A DNA stretch of 64,000 nucleotides from Lachnospiraceae bacterium (lineage in GTDB: Bacteria; Bacillota; Clostridia; Lachnospirales; Lachnospiraceae). Positions 7,850 through 15,618 of the stretch are shown here, piece after piece. Below the pieces are notes generated by a model that searched no databases, was not told the DNA's origin, and saw nothing but the letters and a program-made list of their open reading frames with translations. Where the stretch lies: assembly GCA_017940415.1 (NCBI GenBank), contig JAGAYR010000044.1:1-64000 (forward strand), given 5' to 3'. The stretch's first letter is position 1. Each line of letters starts with the position of its first letter. A program made the position numbers and the translations under genes.

Positions 7850-8378
7850 AAATATCTTTTTGATCACATTCGTTGTATATGCCCTGACCATAGTTTCACT
7901 TTATCTGATGATCAGGTTTGGCAGGACGATAGTATTTGGTGATGTAAACGAACTTGAAGAATTGGACGTCAGCTATTTCCATGTTTTTTTCGGAAATATA
8001 ATCCTTATCTATAAAACCTATATTCTCGGTTTGATGACTTTCGGTTTGTATGCTTTTTACAGTCATTTCCAGAATACTGTGGGAATTGCCCTTGTAGGTA
8101 AACAATTGCTGTATGAAGGATATGAGAAGCTGGCATATAAGATGATTCCCCACGGATTGATAGAGTTTTTGGGAATGTCATTAGCTTTGGCCACAGTCAT
8201 ATGGTTCTGGATTAAAGTGATTAAGGATGCTCCCGATATCATAAAACGAAAAAAGAATTTTATGGAGACTGTCCGTACGCTGGTAAGCACATTGTTAGTC
8301 TCTGCGATTGCAAATACGTTTATTTTTGCCATTGCCGGTATTGTTGAAGTGTTGGTTTCGCATATAAAGGTTATGTAA
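7797..8378 (+). CDS. SpoIIM/DUF95-type membrane protein of circular bacteriocin cluster
   Basis: The product has about 190 residues and four to five membrane segments. The motif PHGLIEFLGMSLA (near residue 120) matches the PHGxxE signature of the SpoIIM/DUF95 stage II sporulation M family. Members of this family recur in circular bacteriocin loci, where they contribute to secretion or self-protection. The start is uncertain: TTG 7797, GTG 7809, CTG 7818 and TTG 7827 are in frame. An almost ideal SD, AAAGGGGTGAT, at 7803-7813 would best serve 7818. The gene overlaps the preceding one, and its stop overlaps the next start as TAATG, so all are translated as a unit. Confidence 0.72.
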   Translation: MWKGVITLRTLLRYSKNKNIFLITFVVYALTIVSLYLMIRFGRTIVFGDVNELEELDVSYFHVFFGNIILIYKTYILGLMTFGLYAFYSHFQNTVGIALVGKQLLYEGYEKLAYKMIPHGLIEFLGMSLALATVIWFWIKVIKDAPDIIKRKKNFMETVRTLVSTLLVSAIANTFIFAIAGIVEVLVSHIKVM

Positions 8379-9028
8379 TGGAAGATACTAAGAAAAACAC
8401 ATTGATCAGAGTTGAGGATCTGACATACGGATATGAAGATGATCCGGTTATAAAAAATCTTTCCCTGGAAGTAAATGCTGGGGAGATAGTTTTGATCGAA
8501 GGAGAAAACGGTGCGGGTAAGACCACCTTACTCAAATGCATGACCGGAATCCTGAATAACTGTAAGTCTGTTTTTATGGACGGAAAAGAAATTTCCGAAT
8601 GCAAGGAGGAATTGAAGAATATCTCTTTTGTAATGAGTGAGGATTTTCTATATGATTATCTGACTCTGAGGGAGAATGTCGAGTTCTTCAAAAAGCTTTT
8701 TGATGAAGATGCTGACTTCGATAAGAATATAGCTTTTTTTGTAGATAAATTCGGATTGGGCAAGTATGAAGATTATCTGGTTAAGAATCTTTCCCAGGGA
8801 ACCCGTAATAAATTGTATATAGCAATCATGTTTTCGAAACACCATAAAATTCTGGTTCTTGATGAACCGTTTACTGCTCTGGATACAGCAACACAGGATG
8901 TCATACTGGACTATGTCAGGGGGTATACGAAATTAACCGACAAAGCTGTGATCATGGTCACACATATTGCCCAGTTTAAAGAGATATCAACAAAAAGATT
9001 TTTGATGAAATTAAGAGGTGAAATATGA
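8378..9028 (+). CDS. ABC transporter ATP-binding protein (bacteriocin export/immunity)
   Basis: This single nucleotide-binding domain of 216 residues has Walker A GENGAGKTT (about 42-50), a signature written LSQGTRNK instead of LSGGQ, and Walker B ILVLDEPFTALD. It has no membrane segment, so it must pair with the adjacent membrane proteins. Circular bacteriocin loci carry one such ATPase of about this size, for export or for pumping the peptide away from the producer. The start ATG overlaps the stop of the DUF95 gene, and the stop overlaps the start of the following 23-codon gene (ATGA). This tight coupling argues for one functional complex. Confidence 0.88.
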   Translation: MEDTKKNTLIRVEDLTYGYEDDPVIKNLSLEVNAGEIVLIEGENGAGKTTLLKCMTGILNNCKSVFMDGKEISECKEELKNISFVMSEDFLYDYLTLRENVEFFKKLFDEDADFDKNIAFFVDKFGLGKYEDYLVKNLSQGTRNKLYIAIMFSKHHKILVLDEPFTALDTATQDVILDYVRGYTKLTDKAVIMVTHIAQFKEISTKRFLMKLRGEI

Positions 9029-9096
9029 GAGTTGTCATAAGCGGAGTTTTACTTGTAGTTTTTGTTGTCGTTCTTTTGATTCTGAAAAATAAATGA
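9025..9096 (+). CDS. Small membrane peptide, candidate immunity peptide
   Basis: This 23-residue peptide begins MR, continues with one hydrophobic span of about 18 residues rich in Val and Leu, and ends KNK. It would form a single transmembrane helix with a positive tail. The start overlaps the ATPase stop as ATGA, and AAGAGGTGA five bases upstream is a strong SD, so translation is likely. Circular bacteriocin clusters commonly end with a small cationic hydrophobic immunity protein of about 50 residues (As-48D1 type). This one is only half that size, so the assignment rests on position and character. It is easily missed because of its length. Confidence 0.6.
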   Translation: MRVVISGVLLVVFVVVLLILKNK

Positions 9097-9111
9097 TCGT
9101 TTGTAAGGAAT

Positions 9112-9151
9112 AAAAAAAGCGGGGAGCATATCATCGTGCTTCCCGCCTTTT
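9112..9151. terminator. Bidirectional terminator between bacteriocin cluster and ABC-F gene
   Basis: The stem GCGGGGAGCA/TGCTTCCCGC has an 8-base loop. It has a run of A on the left (T on the minus strand) and CTTTT on the right, and serves both convergent genes. Confidence 0.85.
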
Positions 9152-9159
9152 GGTGTCTT

Positions 9160-11097
9160 TTAGCTTAAAGCTTCCCATTTTTCCATGAGTTCTTCGAGTT
9201 CGTTATTCAGTTCGGTTTGTTTCTTGACCAGTTCGTTCAGTTTGGAAGGGCTGGTGGCAACATCGGGCTCAGCCATTTTGGTTTCAATCTCGGAAAGCTC
9301 GTTTTCAATCTCGGTGATCCGGTCTTCACACTTTTTCAGGTCGTTTGCTTTCTTTCTTGCTTCAGCCTGCAGTGCTTTCTGTGCTTTCCAGTCTGCGGCA
9401 CTGTCTGTGGAGGCGGTTCCTGCTTTTTCAGAGACTGATGCGGATGCGGAAGATGAGCTTACGGAAGAATCTCTGTGCACATCACTTGCTTTTCTAACAT
9501 CATCTCTCTTTTCCAGATAGTAATCGTAATTGCCGATGTAGTTATCGAAATATCCTTCGTGAAGTTCAATGATCCTGGTAGATATCTTGTTCACGAAATA
9601 TCTGTCGTGGGATACGCAGATTATTGTTCCTTCAAATTCCGACAGAGCCTGCTCAAGAATCTCCTTGGTGGTGATGTCCAGATGGTTTGTGGGCTCGTCC
9701 AGGATCAGGAAATTGGCATCGGAGAGCATGAGCTTTGCAAGGCTTACACGTCCCTTTTCACCGCCGCTCAGAAGCTTTATCTCTTTATATACGCTGTCGT
9801 CCGTAAAAAGAAATGCAGCAAGCACGGTTCTGATCTGAGTGATCGTCATATCGGGGTGCTCGTCCGAGATCTCATCATAAATGGTATTCTCGGGATTCAG
9901 GACCAGATGCTCCTGATCGTAGTAAGCGGTCTCTACATTGCTTCCCCACTTAAATGAACCTGTATCCGAAGTCTCCAGTCCGTTAAGTATTTTCAGGAAT
10001 GTGGTCTTGCCGGTTCCGTTGTCTCCGATTATGCAGACATGTTCACCGCGTTTGATCTCCACGTTCATGTCTTTAAAAAGAGTACGTCCGTCGAAGGATT
10101 TGGACAGATTCTCAACTGTAAGGACATCGTTTCCCGGAACCTTTGAGGGTTTGAATCTCAGATTTATCTCATTGGATATGACTTCCGGTCTGTCCAGAAC
10201 CTCGATCTTCTCAAGAGCTTTTTCACGGCTTTCGGCACGCTTTATGGATTTCTCCCTGTTAAAGCTCTTAAGCTTTTCTATAACTTCTTCCTGATGCTTG
10301 ATTTCCTGCTGCTGATTGATATATGCCTTCATCTGAGCTTCGAAAAGCATTTTTTTCTTGGAGGCATAATCGGAATAATTGCCCTTGTATGAATTTACAT
10401 GGGTGTTTTCAAGCTCCAAAACTGTATCTGCGATCTTATCCAGGAAGTATCTGTCGTGGGAGACTATTAATACGGCTCCGTCATAAGAACTCAGATATCC
10501 TTCAAGCCAGATGACAGAATTCATATCAAGATGGTTTGTGGGCTCGTCCAGTATTATCAGGTCGGGCTTTTTAACAAGTATCGCACCAAGTGCTGCTCGG
10601 GTTTTCTGGCCTCCCGATAAAGTGGATGCTTTTCTGTCAAAATCATCCTCCGAAAAGCCGAGACCTTTGAGTACACCGACTATTTCGGATCGGAAAGTAT
10701 AGCCGCCCTTAAGATCAAATTCCGTGCGCAGCTTTTCATATCTGTCGCAGACAGCACTTACGTCATCCGCACCCTCCATCTGAGCTTCCAAAGAGCGGAG
10801 ATCTTCCTCCATTTTGACCAGCTCGGATCTGCAAAGGAGCATCTCTTCGAAAATGGTTCCTCCGCCTGAAAATGTCCCCTCCTGGGACAGGTATCCGAAG
10901 GATGAATCCTTCTCATAGGTGACAATTCCCGTATCGGGTTCCGATTCACCGGTTATAATACGCAGAAGAGTGGTCTTTCCGGATCCGTTGGATCCTACAA
11001 GAGCCGTTTTCTGTCTTCTTTCCACATTAAAAGAAACCCCGCTTAAAATAGGGCCTGTTTCAAATTCTTTTGAAATATTGTTGACGCTTAATAACAT
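9160..11097 (-). CDS. ABC-F family ATPase (ribosome-associated, Uup/YdiF-like)
   Basis: This 645-residue protein has two ABC domains and no membrane segment. The first has Walker A GSNGSGKTT, signature LSGGQKTR and Walker B LIILDEPTNHLD. The second has GDNGTGKTT, LSGGEKGR and LILDEPTNHLD. A charged interdomain linker near residues 250-320 and a C-terminal coiled coil (about 560-645) are typical of ABC-F proteins. These act on the ribosomal E site, relieving stalling or giving antibiotic protection. Which member this is cannot be said from the motifs. The start is ATG 11097 (MLLSVNNISK). An in-frame ATG at 11148 would add a non-conserved leader overlapping the rex promoter region. The gene is convergent with the bacteriocin cluster and probably unrelated to it. 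Confidence 0.92.
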   Translation of the reverse strand: MLLSVNNISKEFETGPILSGVSFNVERRQKTALVGSNGSGKTTLLRIITGESEPDTGIVTYEKDSSFGYLSQEGTFSGGGTIFEEMLLCRSELVKMEEDLRSLEAQMEGADDVSAVCDRYEKLRTEFDLKGGYTFRSEIVGVLKGLGFSEDDFDRKASTLSGGQKTRAALGAILVKKPDLIILDEPTNHLDMNSVIWLEGYLSSYDGAVLIVSHDRYFLDKIADTVLELENTHVNSYKGNYSDYASKKKMLFEAQMKAYINQQQEIKHQEEVIEKLKSFNREKSIKRAESREKALEKIEVLDRPEVISNEINLRFKPSKVPGNDVLTVENLSKSFDGRTLFKDMNVEIKRGEHVCIIGDNGTGKTTFLKILNGLETSDTGSFKWGSNVETAYYDQEHLVLNPENTIYDEISDEHPDMTITQIRTVLAAFLFTDDSVYKEIKLLSGGEKGRVSLAKLMLSDANFLILDEPTNHLDITTKEILEQALSEFEGTIICVSHDRYFVNKISTRIIELHEGYFDNYIGNYDYYLEKRDDVRKASDVHRDSSVSSSSASASVSEKAGTASTDSAADWKAQKALQAEARKKANDLKKCEDRITEIENELSEIETKMAEPDVATSPSKLNELVKKQTELNNELEELMEKWEALS

Positions 11098-11130
11098 AGA
11101 CTTCTTTCTCTTATTACTACCCCTGTAGAA

Positions 11131-11160
11131 TTGACAATATTTTAACATAAGTTGTAAAAT
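11131..11160 (+). promoter_or_regulatory. Sigma-A promoter of rex
   Basis: A perfect -35 TTGACA (11131-11136) is followed by an 18-bp spacer and TAAAAT (11155-11160). The stretch ATTTTA...TAAAAT (11139-11160) is an imperfect dyad that might serve as a Rex operator, but it does not match the Rex consensus well. Confidence 0.65.
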
Positions 11161-11239
11161 CTTGTATATATGTGCAATTCTATTCTGTACTGTTTTTTAA
11201 GGTTTTTTATGGCCGTTATTAAGGCTGCGGAGGTGTGTT

Positions 11240-11884
11240 TTGGATAAAGATATTTCCCAGGCAGTTATAGGAAGATTACCCAGATACCTGCGTTATCTTG
11301 GGGAACTCAAAGACAAAAATGTGGAGAGGATCTCATCCTCCGAGCTCAGTGTGCTTATGAAGGTCACTGCATCCCAGATTCGTCAGGATCTCAATAATTT
11401 CGGCGGATTCGGCCAGCAGGGATACGGCTACAATGTGGACTATCTCTACAGTGAGATCAGCAAGATACTCGGTCTCGAGCACCAGTATAACTTTATCATT
11501 ATCGGAGCGGGAAACCTGGGCAAGGCCCTCGGCGGTTACCTGAACTTCGAAAAAAGAGGATTTATGCTGAAGGGCATGTTTGACAAAGCACCCGAACTGA
11601 TCGGAACCGAGGTCAGGGGCGTTAAGGTTATGCCCATGGAGGAGCTTCCTTCTTTTATCAGAAATAACAATATAGACATTGCGGTTCTTACCATTCCCAA
11701 GGAGGGTGCCGTTCCGGTTTCAAAAGTTCTTGTGGATAACGGCATAAGGGCAATCTGGAACTTTGCCCATGTGGATCTGGATCTGCCTGAATATGTACAG
11801 GTTGAAAATGTACATCTGTCGGATTCACTGATGAAGCTTTCATATAACATTTCAAGTTACAATGAAAATAACGGCGGAAAGTAA
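11240..11884 (+). CDS. rex: Redox-sensing transcriptional repressor Rex
   Basis: Rex (214 residues) senses the NADH/NAD+ ratio and represses fermentation and electron-transfer genes when NADH is low. The N-terminal winged helix contains TASQIRQDLNNFGGFGQQGYGY (about 43-64), a very conserved Rex signature. The Rossmann part begins FIIIGAGNLGKALGGYL (about 86-102). The start codon is TTG at 11240 with GGAGGTG seven bases upstream. The dimer-swapping C-terminal helix is present. Likely targets in this organism would include fermentation and NfnAB-linked genes, but no convincing operator was found near them. Confidence 0.95.
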   Translation: MDKDISQAVIGRLPRYLRYLGELKDKNVERISSSELSVLMKVTASQIRQDLNNFGGFGQQGYGYNVDYLYSEISKILGLEHQYNFIIIGAGNLGKALGGYLNFEKRGFMLKGMFDKAPELIGTEVRGVKVMPMEELPSFIRNNNIDIAVLTIPKEGAVPVSKVLVDNGIRAIWNFAHVDLDLPEYVQVENVHLSDSLMKLSYNISSYNENNGGK

Positions 11885-11897
11885 TTCCGGGTAAAAC

Positions 11898-12575
11898 ATG
11901 GCTAAACATTCGGGACAGGACAAAAAAGACGAATTTGAGCTCTCTCTTAAGGGTAAGGATGTTCCTGCCCTTACTTTGGACAACAAATGGTATCACCTTC
12001 TCGGAAAAGTAGGATTTGAAGATATAAAAGATCCCGAGAAGAGGCTGAACGATCTGTTAAAGCGTCAGGGCAAGGTTAATACCGAGACCAGGGAGATCAA
12101 AAAAGTAAAACGCCGCCTTATGGACGAGATAGTGTCTCTCATGGATGAGCAGCAGGGCGGCTCTGATGAAGCTACGTCCAAGATCGAAGAAAACAAGCGG
12201 CTTTTAAAGGAATGTAACGATAAACTCGACCAGTACGAGGAAGAGATAATGGATCTTCCCCGTATGATAGATGAGGTTAATAAAGAGCTCCTTTGCATCA
12301 CCATGGAACATTGTTACGACACGATGCAGGAGAATACCGACGATATAGATGAACTTGAGGAATGGATCCGGAATATCCGTATAGAACTCAAGAAAAATCT
12401 AATCCGGAAGCAGGAAAAAGAAGCCAAGAATCACGAAATATACAAATACATGCACGATATTTTCGGAGCGGATGTGGTTGATCTGTTTGATATGAGGTAT
12501 AACCCCGAGGACAAACACCCCAGAACAGCCGAAGAGATCGCTGCAGAGAAAAACAGTGAGGATAAAAAGGACTGA
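11898..12575 (+). CDS. Hypothetical coiled-coil protein
   Basis: The 225-residue product is highly charged and mostly helical, with a long coiled coil at about 55-185 in which Glu and Lys alternate with Leu/Ile. It has no cysteine cluster, membrane segment or signal peptide, so it is cytoplasmic. The N-terminal 50 residues (LTLDNKWYHLLGKVGF) look folded. The C-terminus is charged (AEEIAAEKNSEDKKD). The gene is 14 bases after rex and 23 bases before alr, and so probably in one operon. I do not recognise the family. Confidence 0.75.
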   Translation: MAKHSGQDKKDEFELSLKGKDVPALTLDNKWYHLLGKVGFEDIKDPEKRLNDLLKRQGKVNTETREIKKVKRRLMDEIVSLMDEQQGGSDEATSKIEENKRLLKECNDKLDQYEEEIMDLPRMIDEVNKELLCITMEHCYDTMQENTDDIDELEEWIRNIRIELKKNLIRKQEKEAKNHEIYKYMHDIFGADVVDLFDMRYNPEDKHPRTAEEIAAEKNSEDKKD

Positions 12576-12598
12576 CTTTACGGTCCCGAAAGGATAAT

Positions 12599-13804
12599 AT
12601 GTGGGTTCAGACCAAGGATCAGATTGATGAATGCATTCTGACATATAAGAGAGGTGTGGCATATGTGGATCTTGATGCCGTTATCTCCAACATGGATGCG
12701 ATGCACTCGCTTCTCAGAAACGACACCAAGATGTATGCCGTCATCAAGACCAACGGATACGGACACGGAAGCATCCCTATAGCCAAGGCTCTTGAAAGCG
12801 TTTCATATGTCAAAGGATATGCGGTTGCCACCGCCGAAGAAGCGATGGAACTCAGGGCAGAGGGAATCAAGAAAGATATTCTCATCCTCAGTTATACATT
12901 CCCCTATAGCTATCCTGAACTTATCAAAAACGATATCAGGATCACAGTTTTCCGCAAGGATACCATTCAGGAGCTTTCACGGGCCGCAGCGATGGTAGGA
13001 AAAAATGCCATTGTTCATATAGCCGTTGATACGGGAATGGGCAGGATAGGTGTAAATCCCGACAAAACCGGCATTGATTTCGTAAGACAGACTCTGGATG
13101 CGCCCAATATCATCGTGGAAGGCATATTTACCCATATGGCCAGAGCCGATGAGACCGATAAGAGGTCCGCTCTTGATCAGGTTGCGATTTTCAAGAAATT
13201 TATTGCGGATATTTCCGAGAAGGCCGGAGCGGTTATTCCCATAGCCCATATCTCGAACTCAGCAGCCATCCTGGAGCTCCCCGATTCCTATATGGACGCG
13301 GTAAGAGCGGGTATAACCATGTACGGACTTAAGCCTTCGGATGAGGTTCCCACCGAGTCTGATATTAACTTAAAACCCGTACTCAGTCTTTTCTCGCACA
13401 TAACCTATGTCAAGAAAGTCTGCCCCGGTCAGAGCATCAGCTACGGAGGCACATTTACCGCCGAGAAGGATATGATGGTCGCAACCGTACCTCTGGGCTA
13501 CGGAGACGGATATCCCAGACAGCTTTCCGGAAAGGGAGAGGTCCTTGTAAGGGGCAAAAGATGTCCCATTCTCGGCAGGGTTTGCATGGATCAGTTCATG
13601 ATAGATGTTTCCGCTCTTGAAGACGTAAAAGAGGGCGAAACCGTAACACTTTTGGGATTTGACGGAGATGAGCATATTTCCGCCGAAGAATTGGGTGAAA
13701 AGTCAGGCAGGTTCAATTATGAGCTGGTTTGCCTTATCGGCTCCAGAATCCCCAGGGTTTACACCCTTCACGGCAGTCCCGTTTTGGCCTTGAGCTCAAC
13801 CTAG
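12599..13804 (+). CDS. alr: Alanine racemase
   Basis: This PLP enzyme interconverts L- and D-alanine for peptidoglycan. The product has 401 residues. The PLP lysine is Lys50 in YAVIKTNGYGHG; most homologues have KADAYGHG there, so this is a conservative variant. The TIM barrel is followed by the C-terminal beta domain with the catalytic tyrosine region SYGGTFTAEKD and CMDQFMIDVS. GAAAGGA precedes the ATG. It sits downstream of rex and the coiled-coil gene. No terminator is visible, but a new promoter follows for yebC. Confidence 0.95.
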   Translation: MWVQTKDQIDECILTYKRGVAYVDLDAVISNMDAMHSLLRNDTKMYAVIKTNGYGHGSIPIAKALESVSYVKGYAVATAEEAMELRAEGIKKDILILSYTFPYSYPELIKNDIRITVFRKDTIQELSRAAAMVGKNAIVHIAVDTGMGRIGVNPDKTGIDFVRQTLDAPNIIVEGIFTHMARADETDKRSALDQVAIFKKFIADISEKAGAVIPIAHISNSAAILELPDSYMDAVRAGITMYGLKPSDEVPTESDINLKPVLSLFSHITYVKKVCPGQSISYGGTFTAEKDMMVATVPLGYGDGYPRQLSGKGEVLVRGKRCPILGRVCMDQFMIDVSALEDVKEGETVTLLGFDGDEHISAEELGEKSGRFNYELVCLIGSRIPRVYTLHGSPVLALSST

Positions 13805-13820
13805 TAAGGGAATCGATTTC

Positions 13821-13849
13821 TTTACTAAAGAGGCCCGAAATGATAAAAT
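13821..13849 (+). promoter_or_regulatory. Promoter of yebC
   Basis: TTTACT (13821-13826), a 17-bp spacer and TAAAAT (13844-13849), with TG one base before the -10, give an extended -10 promoter. It lies about 50 bases from the yebC start. Confidence 0.65.
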
Positions 13850-13894
13850 ATATTGATTGCATAAATTTAAGAAACAAAAACGAGAGGTTATAGT

Positions 13895-14623
13895 ATGTCA
13901 GGACATTCAAAATTCGCCAATATCAAGCATAAGAAGGAAAAGAACGACGCCGCAAAGGGTAAGATCTTTACCATCATCGGCCGTGAGATCGCAGTCGCTG
14001 TTAAAGAGGGCGGCCCCGACCCCAACAATAACTTCAAGCTTGCTACCGTTATAGCCAAAGCTAAGGCAAATAACATGCCCAACGACACCATCGAGCGTGG
14101 TATCAAAAAAGCAGCCGGTGAAGGCGGAAACGTTAACTACGAATATATCACTTACGAAGGATATGGCCCCAGCGGTATCGCTATCATCGTTGATACCCTT
14201 ACCGATAACAAGAACCGTACCGCAGCCAATGTAAGAGCTGCATTCACCAAGGGAAGCGGTAACATCGGAACTCCCGGATGCGTATCTTTCATGTTTGACA
14301 AGAAGGGACAGATCATCATCGACAAAGAAGAAGTTGATATGTCAGCCGATGATCTCATGATGACCGCACTTGATGCAGGTGCAGAGGATTTCAATGAGGA
14401 AGAGGACAGCTACGAGATCCTTACCGATCCCGATGCATTTGACGAGGTTAACAAGAAGCTTCTTGATGCCGGAATCCCCATGCTCAGCGCAGAGGTTACC
14501 ATGATCCCTCAGAATTATGTTGAGCTTACCAATGAAGATGATATTAAGCTTCTTCAGAGAATCCTTGATATCCTTGATGAAGATGATGACGTTCAGAACG
14601 TTTATCACAACTGGGACGAGTGA
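13895..14623 (+). CDS. yebC: YebC/PmpR family protein
   Basis: This 242-residue member of the YebC family begins with the invariant [22 protein letters not shown] and has [19 protein letters not shown] and the acidic C-terminal domain. YebC proteins were described as transcriptional regulators. More recent work on relatives links the family to relief of ribosome stalling at proline motifs; which applies here is open. GAGAGG precedes the ATG. It has its own promoter, and the glycosyltransferase gene follows after 32 bases. Confidence 0.93.
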   Translation: MSGHSKFANIKHKKEKNDAAKGKIFTIIGREIAVAVKEGGPDPNNNFKLATVIAKAKANNMPNDTIERGIKKAAGEGGNVNYEYITYEGYGPSGIAIIVDTLTDNKNRTAANVRAAFTKGSGNIGTPGCVSFMFDKKGQIIIDKEEVDMSADDLMMTALDAGAEDFNEEEDSYEILTDPDAFDEVNKKLLDAGIPMLSAEVTMIPQNYVELTNEDDIKLLQRILDILDEDDDVQNVYHNWDE

Positions 14624-14655
14624 ATTAAAATCCGGGGGTAGAAAAAGAGGTATTT

Positions 14656-15618
14656 ATGGAACGTCTAGCAATTGTTGTTCCCTGCTATAACGAAGAAGAA
14701 GTACTCGGCATGTCATCCGAAGCTTTAAGAGGAGTTTTGGATGACCTTATAGCCAAGAAAAAGATTTCCGAAGACAGCTATGTACTGTTTGTAAATGACG
14801 GAAGTAAGGACAGAACCTGGGAGCTCATTGAAGAGGAGCATGCCAAGTTCCCTAACCGGATTTTCGGCGTAAAGCTTGCCAGAAATGTCGGTCATCAGTA
14901 CGCACTTACCGCAGGTCTTTTTACCGCAGCTTCAATGTGTGATATCTCCGTTTCCATCGATGCGGATCTTCAGGATGATGTATCCGTAATCGAAGAGATG
15001 GTTGACAAGTATCACGAAGGATGCGAGATCGTATACGGTGTACGTAAGGAGAGAAAGACCGATACATTCTTCAAGAGATTTACCGCTCAGTCATTCTACA
15101 AGCTCATGGCTAAGATGGGAGTCAAGACTGTATATAACCATGCGGATTTCAGACTCATGAGTGCAAGAGCTCTGAATGAGTTCGAGAATTATCACGAGTA
15201 CAATCTTTTCCTCAGAGGAATTGTTCCTCTCATCGGATACAAGACCGACTGCGTATATTATGACAGAAAAGAAAGAGTTGCAGGGGTTTCCAAGTATCCC
15301 CTCAAGAAGATGCTTGCACTTGCCTTTGACGGAATCTCTTCATTCTCGACCCGCCCCATCGATCTTATCCTTACCGCGGGTATAGCATGTTTGTTCCTGT
15401 CTTTCGTAGCTCTTATTTATGCTCTTGTTTCATATTTCACGGGAAATGTTGAACCCGGCTGGACTTCGCTGATCATATCGATCTGGTTCCTCGGCGGATT
15501 ACAGCTCCTGGCGATCGGCCTTGTAGGTAAATATGTCGGCAAGACCTACATAGAGGTAAAGCACAGACCCAGATACAACATTGAAAAGGTTTTGACAAAT
15601 GACTCTGCGCAAGACTAA
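14656..15618 (+). CDS. Family 2 glycosyltransferase (polyprenyl-phosphate sugar synthase type)
   Basis: This protein of 320 residues has an N-terminal GT-A domain (AIVVPCYNEEEVL; FVNDGSKDRTWE; SIDADLQDD as the DxD-type metal site). Two C-terminal membrane segments lie at about 230-300. The layout matches GtrB/DPM/ArnC-like enzymes, which load a sugar from a nucleotide donor onto undecaprenyl phosphate. The membrane protein gene that follows overlaps by 20 bases, and may use the lipid-linked sugar. The sugar is unknown. Confidence 0.88.
   Translation: MERLAIVVPCYNEEEVLGMSSEALRGVLDDLIAKKKISEDSYVLFVNDGSKDRTWELIEEEHAKFPNRIFGVKLARNVGHQYALTAGLFTAASMCDISVSIDADLQDDVSVIEEMVDKYHEGCEIVYGVRKERKTDTFFKRFTAQSFYKLMAKMGVKTVYNHADFRLMSARALNEFENYHEYNLFLRGIVPLIGYKTDCVYYDRKERVAGVSKYPLKKMLALAFDGISSFSTRPIDLILTAGIACLFLSFVALIYALVSYFTGNVEPGWTSLIISIWFLGGLQLLAIGLVGKYVGKTYIEVKHRPRYNIEKVLTNDSAQD

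Noticed and set aside
11098-11148. ATG 11148 as start of the ABC-F gene
   Set aside because: The extra 17 residues are not like family N-termini and overlap the rex promoter; MLLSVNNISK fits the usual start.
11139-11160. Rex operator in its own promoter
   Set aside because: Only 6-bp arms ATTTTA/TAAAAT match; the core lacks the TTGTTAA-type half sites, so it is kept only as a remark.
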